The notes beneath the pieces are model-generated. The model did not search any database. It worked only from the letters and a program-made list of their open reading frames with translations, and was not told where the DNA came from. DNA of 64,000 nt from contig CM038918.1 in the NCBI GenBank assembly GCA_021904315.1, positions 6,773,349-6,837,348 of the forward strand, written 5' to 3'. The position numbers and the translations under genes are program-made. The DNA comes from Sphagnum magellanicum. Lineage: Eukaryota > Streptophyta > Sphagnopsida > Sphagnales > Sphagnaceae. This document shows positions 58,152 to 64,000 of the stretch, one piece after another. Each line of letters starts with the position of its first letter. The stretch's first letter is position 1.

Positions 58152-59210
58152 TATTAATAGGTAAAAATCTCTAGAATAAATAGTTCCATAGGCCTCCTAT
58201 TGACTACTAGTTATTAGTGGTAGACTTATCGTCCTTTACCCAAGGGGTGAAACTAGTGGGATTAGGTAGCTTGAATTAACGAGTGGTTGGGGGTAATTCA
58301 TCAAATCATTTAGGAGATTTCTAAGAAGGGATTAGGATAAGGGCCCTATTTCTAAGGGTTGATATGGGCCTTGTGTGTGGTACGTGGGGAAGGGGGATAG
58401 AGAAAGGAGGAGGAGGAGGAGATTCATTAGAGACTTTTGGGGGATGGAGAAGACTTACTTGGAGTGTGGAAGAAAATAATGGAGAAAGAATTATGTACTT
58501 TGTGTGTGATTTTAATGAAAGATGGTTGAAGGACTTGAGTTTCATATATTGTTTTGATTTATATTAACTGTGGAAGGTAGAATTGTTTTAGTGATAAAAG
58601 TAGGATGCTTCTTTCAGCTTATATCTCTACATTTCCCCTAGGATAGAAAGTAAGAGGGTTGATTCCTAGATATTCCTTGGAACTTTAAACTATTGGTTGC
58701 CATAGGAAGGTAGCAACCAATCCATGGTGGTGGAAATCAAGGGGTATGATAGTCTATTGCATATGAAAAGGCCATAGAGGAAAGACATCGAGGGTTGCAA
58801 ATGGCAGGTAAAACCATTAGAAAACCTATAAACATGGAAAAGGGAGGGACAATAACGTTAAAAAGTTTATAGACCCCTAGGCAATATCTGAGGAACATTG
58901 AAAGTACTATAGACCCCTTGAGAATAAATGCTCTCAAGTTTTCCTTCTTTCTCATCTTGCCCTCTTTTCGGTCTACCCTCTACTCCTTGCATTAAAAATT
59001 TGATATAAAGGTAGGTATATTCTTAGACAATGAACCCTTATATTCCCCATTTCCATTTGTCTGACCTTTTACTTATTACTTGAGTAGGTGTAATAAAATA
59101 AGAGAAGGCGGGTAATTTTTTATGTGAAGTAATAAGGTGTCAAACTTGTCCCCTAGTCTTACCCCTAAAGGTGAGGTAATGATTGGGGGCTATAATTTCA
59201 CCCATTAACA
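58152..59210 (+). repeat. 5' LTR of a truncated Tat-like retrotransposon
   Basis: 1,059 bp, aligning in order with the solo LTR at 33,473-34,621. It starts TATTAATAGGTAAAAATC (TG decayed to TA) and ends TTCACCCATTAACA. It is immediately followed by a primer-binding site, so it is the 5' LTR of an element whose body is mostly missing. No 3' LTR is found before 64,000. Confidence 0.78.
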
Positions 59211-59230
59211 TTTGGCAACCATGCTAGGGA
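59211..59230 (+). other. Primer-binding site, tRNA-Asp-like
   Basis: TTTGGCAACCATGCTAGGGA directly follows the LTR's final CA. It agrees at both ends with the plant tRNA-Asp primer form TTTGGCGCC...GGGGA used by Tat/Athila elements, and resembles the site at 1,674-1,695. Confidence 0.65.
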
Positions 59231-59470
59231 TCGGATTTGGAATAATTTTTATACGATGAGATTAATGTTGAATTTGTTAGAATGATTTTTAGGTTGTTGA
59301 AGGTAGATAAAGGAGAAGTTAATATTGGTAGACATAGTAGTACCATCCTAAGGAGTGGACAATCTATAAGATAAAACAGAAAGGGTGTTTGAGAGGAGGG
59401 TATTTAATAGTAACTAAAACTAGAGTAATGAATGGAAGGTATTATTGCCTTAAGGAGAGGTATAATTATT
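59231..59470 (+). mobile_element. Leader remnant of the truncated retrotransposon
   Basis: Non-repetitive text after the primer site, plausibly the start of the element body. No gag or pol is seen; it gives way to simple repeats. Confidence 0.4.
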
Positions 59471-59640
59471 AGAAATCTTGTCATTTGCAACCAATCATTA
59501 TGCAACTGGCATGCAACTAACATGCAACTAGTTGTCGTTTGCAACTATCTTGGTCATGTTTACAATTATAAATTTGGTATTGTATAATTTTTCAGCCATA
59601 TGGTTGTGTATGCAATTAACATGCAACTAAATGTGTACAA
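59471..59640. repeat. ATGCAACTA short repeat
   Basis: ATGCAACT words (CATGCAACTAACATGCAACT and variants) recur six or more times. Confidence 0.75.
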
Positions 59641-59754
59641 CATGGACATGTGTCATAAAAATAATAGTCTAAATTTATACATATTTAAAGTACTATACTT
59701 AATATATCTACATAGGCTAAGTATAATAATATTATGTACTTCTAGTATTAAGGT

Positions 59755-60112
59755 TAACCCCATGCTAACCTAAGCTAGCCTAAACTAACCTAGGCTAAAT
59801 AAACTGAAAAATTAAACTAACCATGGTTAAATGAAATTAGGCTAAACTAATTATGGCTAATTTAAATTAGCTAAATTAAATCAAGTTAAACTAACCATGG
59901 CTAAGTTAAACTAGATTAGACTTATTATGACTAAAAAAAAAAAAACTAAATATTCATAATTATTAATTAAATGGCTAAATTAAGTTAGGTTAAAATATTT
60001 ATGGCTAAAATATATTAGTCTAAAACTAAAAATGGCTAAATTAAGTTAAAATAATTATGGCTAAACTAAACTATGTTAAATTAAATTAAGCTAAACTAAA
60101 CCATGTTTTAAA
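59755..60112. repeat. Degenerate GGCTAAAT/AACTAACC tandem repeat
   Basis: Variants of CTAAACTAACCATGGCTAAA occur throughout, roughly every 25-40 bp, with heavy decay and no coding role. Confidence 0.8.
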
Positions 60113-62765
60113 TATGTATTACAAGTTTTTAAATTTTATTTGTCAAATATATTTAAATATTTTTTTTGCAAGTAAATTTATTTTATTTTATTTCATTTGG
60201 ATTCTTTTTTAGAAAATGCAAATTTGATTAAACAAAAACATTATTCAGAATCAATTAATATGATAATATTAAAATTTATTATAAATATTCATGATTATAA
60301 ATTAAAATTTTGTTATAATTATGATAATCAACTATATATATATAATGAATAGGTATTATATATTTAAATTTTATTATTTATGTTAAAATATTAATGTAAA
60401 TAGGCTACACGAATTAACCTACAAGTATACAAACATCTTAAGCTAATTACTAGTTTAAGTTAAATAATAATATTAAAATCACATTTTCATTAAATAATCA
60501 TAATTACTAAAAATATCCTACAATCGTCTTTGAAGTGAAAAAAAAAAGGAGTAATGAAAAATTAATAAGAATTTTTTTAAAAAAAACCTTCATAACTTTC
60601 TTATTTTTTATTTTAAAATATTTAAAGTGCTATAGGAGTGCCACCTGAAGTTCTACAAATCATGTTGAACTTTAATAGCAAAAAAAAACATAAAAATGAA
60701 CTTTTTGGGTGTTTAAAAACCAACCTTTGTTGTGTTCAATGATTTTTTTTTGGAGCTTTTGACCCCCTTTACTTGGGGGGGGCATAACTTTCTCATTTCT
60801 AATTCATTTTGGATGATTTTTAGTGTGCTAGATGTGCCAAGAGGAGGGCTTCAAGTTTTGTTTGGACACCAAAAACAACAAAACCCTCCCCTGGCTACTA
60901 TACTCTAATACAATAGTTGCATCTAATGTGCAACTAAGTTGGTTCATGAGGTTTGCAATGGAATTTTTTATCTCATATCCTTTGGGTTCCATGGATACAA
61001 ACCATGAACCACAAAAGTTTCATACAAATGGAAAACAGAAAAAAACTTATTTCTACAAGCTTGCCCACACATTTGCTCAATCGTCCCAAAGTCATCACCT
61101 CCCTTGCACCATTTATCTTGTCACACAACCTCATCTCCATTGTAATATTTTCAACACCAACATCATCATTATATTTCCAACCACAAGCAATAAACCATTA
61201 AAAAAAAACCATAAATGTCCTAACAATTACAACACCTCACATGACATAAGGACCACCATCACCAAAATCCTTCTTGGGTGCAAAGACAAAAATTCAAAAG
61301 TCACCATCACTAGTACACTTCACCAAATGCCTAAAACCCATAACCTATAAATTGTTTAATAATTGAATGGATTGGTTTTAAGTCCACAAGGCCTTTAGTT
61401 CGGTCTTGAGACAAGTTCTTTAGATTTTTAAAACCTTTAATTTTTATCATTTTCACAAAGAATTTAGAATTGGTCCAATTTAAAACCATGTCCGATTCCA
61501 CCTCCATTACACACAACTAAACAAAAATAAAATTGTGTAGAATTAGTTTGTTCAATTAAGGCACATGATTCAAAATAAATATTATATGATATTAATTATG
61601 CACAACCAATCAAATGTAATGGCCTTACTTAAAATGTAAGGCCAAGCTTATTATTGTTTCATAGAGTTGTATTTATATACCTAAAAAACCCAAACTTAAT
61701 TAAAATAGAGCATAATTTAATTTAGGTTTTAATTTCATTTTGAAAATAAACTAATTGCACATTTAGGTTCTAATGGTAGTTTTCACAAAACTTGAATCTT
61801 CAAGGTCCAAAACTCTTAAAACCTTACATATAAATTGGACTTAAATGTATTTAAATCTCAAATGATTTTGACATTAGTGTTAACCCTAGATGATTTTTGA
61901 TATTAGCCTTTTGATTCTCTTGCTTGGCTAGTTGGTAAAAAATTAAAATGTTTAGTTTTTTATATGTCATACTTCATTTTAAATGTTATGTTTGAAGGTT
62001 ATTTTTAGTTGAAAGGTGGGTAATTCATTGCTTTGAGGCCAATAAATCATGGCACATGCAAAAATGAAATAATTGTCCAACTTTTATGTGTTCTTTGTGT
62101 TTTAGATCATGTATTCAATTATGATGGATTTGTGCATTCCCATGATAGTTTTTATTTTCAATCTTGTGATATTGAATTTTTGTTGAATTTTATTAAACAA
62201 TGTAGCAAAACTAGTCAAATGTACATTAGAATGATTTTTTGGGCAGTTTTTTCATTGAAAAAATGATAGTTTTTAAAAAAAGTTCTTGTTCCCATGTTTA
62301 AATGAAGTACAATTATGATGGGACCAATTTATGATTGTGTTTTATAAATATGTGACTTTGTTAATTTTGATAGTGTGATGTTGGAACACATGAAAACATA
62401 TTTGTGAATTCAATAGTAAACAATCTATTTTTAGTATTTAATTTTTGTTATTTGTGTCAATTAATTTCCACTAGACTTTGAATGTCACATCCATCAATCC
62501 TTCAAAACCTTAAAATGCATTAGAGTGCATGTTTTAAATAATTCATAGATTAATGTCACACCTAAAGAAAACTTTATGATTAAGTATTAATTATGTTGAG
62601 TTTACCTATATATGTCGTGTCATTGGTGACCTACCGTGTCAAAACTTACATTATTGTTAGGTAATTAATTACCAACCTTTTTAACAAGGCAAAAGATGCC
62701 TAACACCACACATGTCAACCTCTTTGTTCTTAACAAAATTTCACCAACAAACGTTATTGAAACTC
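60113..62765. other. Unassigned AT-rich sequence
   Basis: Contains one + open frame of 172 codons (60,832-61,350), in a stretch rich in A and C on the + strand. It has no recognised domain and no codon structure that stands out, so it is not called as a gene. Confidence 0.35.
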
Positions 62766-63010
62766 AAATTTTTAAAAATGAAGTGATTTTGAAGGTTTCA
62801 ATCACCAAAAGTGAAAAAATGGTAAAAATTGCCTAATTTTTATATTTGATTTTTAGTAGCAGAAAACATAGAAAGAGAATTAATGATTTGTATTTCAGAT
62901 TTAATTTATAAAAACATTTGATGGTTCAATCTTCCTATGGATGATTGCCATTTTTTCTAGATCTTCCTATAAATGATCGTCGTTTTGCTTATATAAAAAA
63001 ATACTTAAGA
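62766..63010 (-). repeat. Dispersed TAGCCAAA-type repeat, diverged copy
   Basis: GAAGGTTTCAATCACCAAAA, ATTTTTTCTAGATCTTCC and ATGGATGATTGCC follow the order seen at 29,090-29,325 and 40,425-40,600. Confidence 0.5.
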
Positions 63011-64000
63011 AAACAATAATACATGGTCAAGGTTTTGAAAAAGCTCTCAACCTATATGTTTATATGTAGCCATCAACCTACCTAAATATTGAAGGTCAAT
63101 AAAAATAATCAAAATACATAGCATAACTACCTTGTTCATAATCAATTAACAAATGTCCCAACTTTTTCAAAACAAAAATTATGGTTCAATAGCTTGAATG
63201 TTAAACTCTTATAATCACAAACCCTAAAAGAAAATTTGTAACTATAAGAATTACAATAAACCTCCTTTATAATCACACCCATTTTTGTCACATTCTGGTT
63301 TGTGTCACACTTTTTGGTAACCATTTTCTTTGGTAAGAAACACCATTCTTTTCAATCACTATCACACTCGTGAGTAACACAAAAAAAATTGCTCAATGTT
63401 TAATAAATATTGTTTAAGCTTGTTTAATAAATGTGATTACAATGGGGGGAAATCTAGGGAAAATATTAAGGTTTTGTAAATTGTAATTCCATTTGACAAT
63501 GTTAATGTTGCTTTATGTTCAAGTTGAAGAAAAAAGAAAGAGACAACAACTTTCTACTGCATACAAATAAAAGATATGCAAGCTTGCTAAGAAAACAAAA
63601 AATCATAATTAAAAAAAGCTAGTTGATAAGCTACACAAGGAATTCAAATTCAATGTAGATATATTGTCACATTAAAACATGCAAAAATCACAACTTTCTT
63701 CAAGTCTAATATGCATAGTATACCTCAAAATAACAAGTGTAAGAAGTTTAAACAATTGACATCTTTATTCTATCATGAAAGGGTTATTTTTGCATGGTTA
63801 TTTTTGCCTATAGTCACAATCTTGTAAGGGTTTGTATGGAATGTGATTATACATGTTGGGATCACAATTTGTTGATGTCACAAAAAAAAGTGGTGAGCAA
63901 GGGTATGATTATAAAAGGGTTTACTATATATGGACAAGTTCAATTATCATAATAAGGTTTGATATTTTATTTAAATACTTGTTTAGGATTTTTTCCTAGA
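63011..64000. other. Unassigned AT-rich sequence
   Basis: No gene or repeat recognised to the end of the window. Confidence 0.4.

Noticed and set aside
60832..61350. 172-codon + open frame
   Set aside because: No recognised domain, low-complexity Asn/Thr/His-rich text in an A/C-rich stretch; more likely a chance frame.
1..64000. tRNA, rRNA or CRISPR features
   Set aside because: No cloverleaf-like gene, rRNA core text or regularly spaced repeat-spacer array was seen; the regular ~107-bp array has no unique spacers.

Overview
This 64 kb window reads as nuclear DNA from a land plant with a large, repeat-filled genome. The evidence is a plant-specific DUF506 (PDDEXK-like) gene with spliceosomal introns, Ty3/gypsy elements of the Tat/Athila type with a tRNA-Asp-like primer site, plant-type hAT, PIF/Harbinger and pogo-like transposase remains, and degenerate plant telomere motifs (CCCTAAA). 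High AT content and old nested insertions would suit a gymnosperm or a fern, but the sequence alone does not fix the species.

Layout. 1-1,052: old flank with a histone-deacetylase exon fragment. 1,058-13,917: a complete but decayed LTR retrotransposon (LTRs, primer site, gag, protease, RT, RNase H, integrase, a long 3' region, polypurine tract, 5-bp target duplication ATCTT). It carries a nested 821-bp solo LTR (9,854-10,674). 14.2-18.1 kb: higher-GC, gene-like decayed sequence, including on the minus strand a broken copy of the DUF506 gene's last exon. 18.7-22.8 kb: MITE-like and simple repeats. 22.8-25.7 kb: hAT transposase pseudogene split by a second 821-bp solo LTR in reverse orientation. 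26-32 kb: dispersed repeats and a retroelement coding fragment. 32.2-35.1 kb: a ~107-bp tandem array split by another solo LTR. 35.7-36.1 kb: a large foldback element. 36.4-37.9 kb: Harbinger nuclease pseudogene interrupted by telomere-like repeats; more telomere-like and AATAGCC-type repeats follow to 38.8 kb. 39.4-43.7 kb: foldback and MITE-like repeats and a small GC-rich island. 43.9-47.4 kb: the one gene that looks intact, a three-exon DUF506 gene. 47.5-49.9 kb: featureless. 49.9-52.9 kb: second hAT pseudogene. 53-57.5 kb: mostly featureless AT-rich DNA. 57.5-58.15 kb: pogo-like DDE transposase pseudogene cut by an LTR (58,152-59,210) followed by a primer site. 59.4-64 kb: simple repeats and AT-rich DNA.

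Only the DUF506 gene looks capable of making its product. The rest is a record of successive insertion and decay: solo LTRs in a gypsy element, in a hAT element and in a tandem array, and an LTR in a pogo element. Where the reading frame can be followed, many stops sit where the families carry glutamine, consistent with methylation-driven C-to-T decay. I saw no convincing undescribed system. The best leads are the inverted DUF506 partial duplicate, the matched pair of 821-bp solo LTRs, the foldback structures and the LTR-split tandem array.
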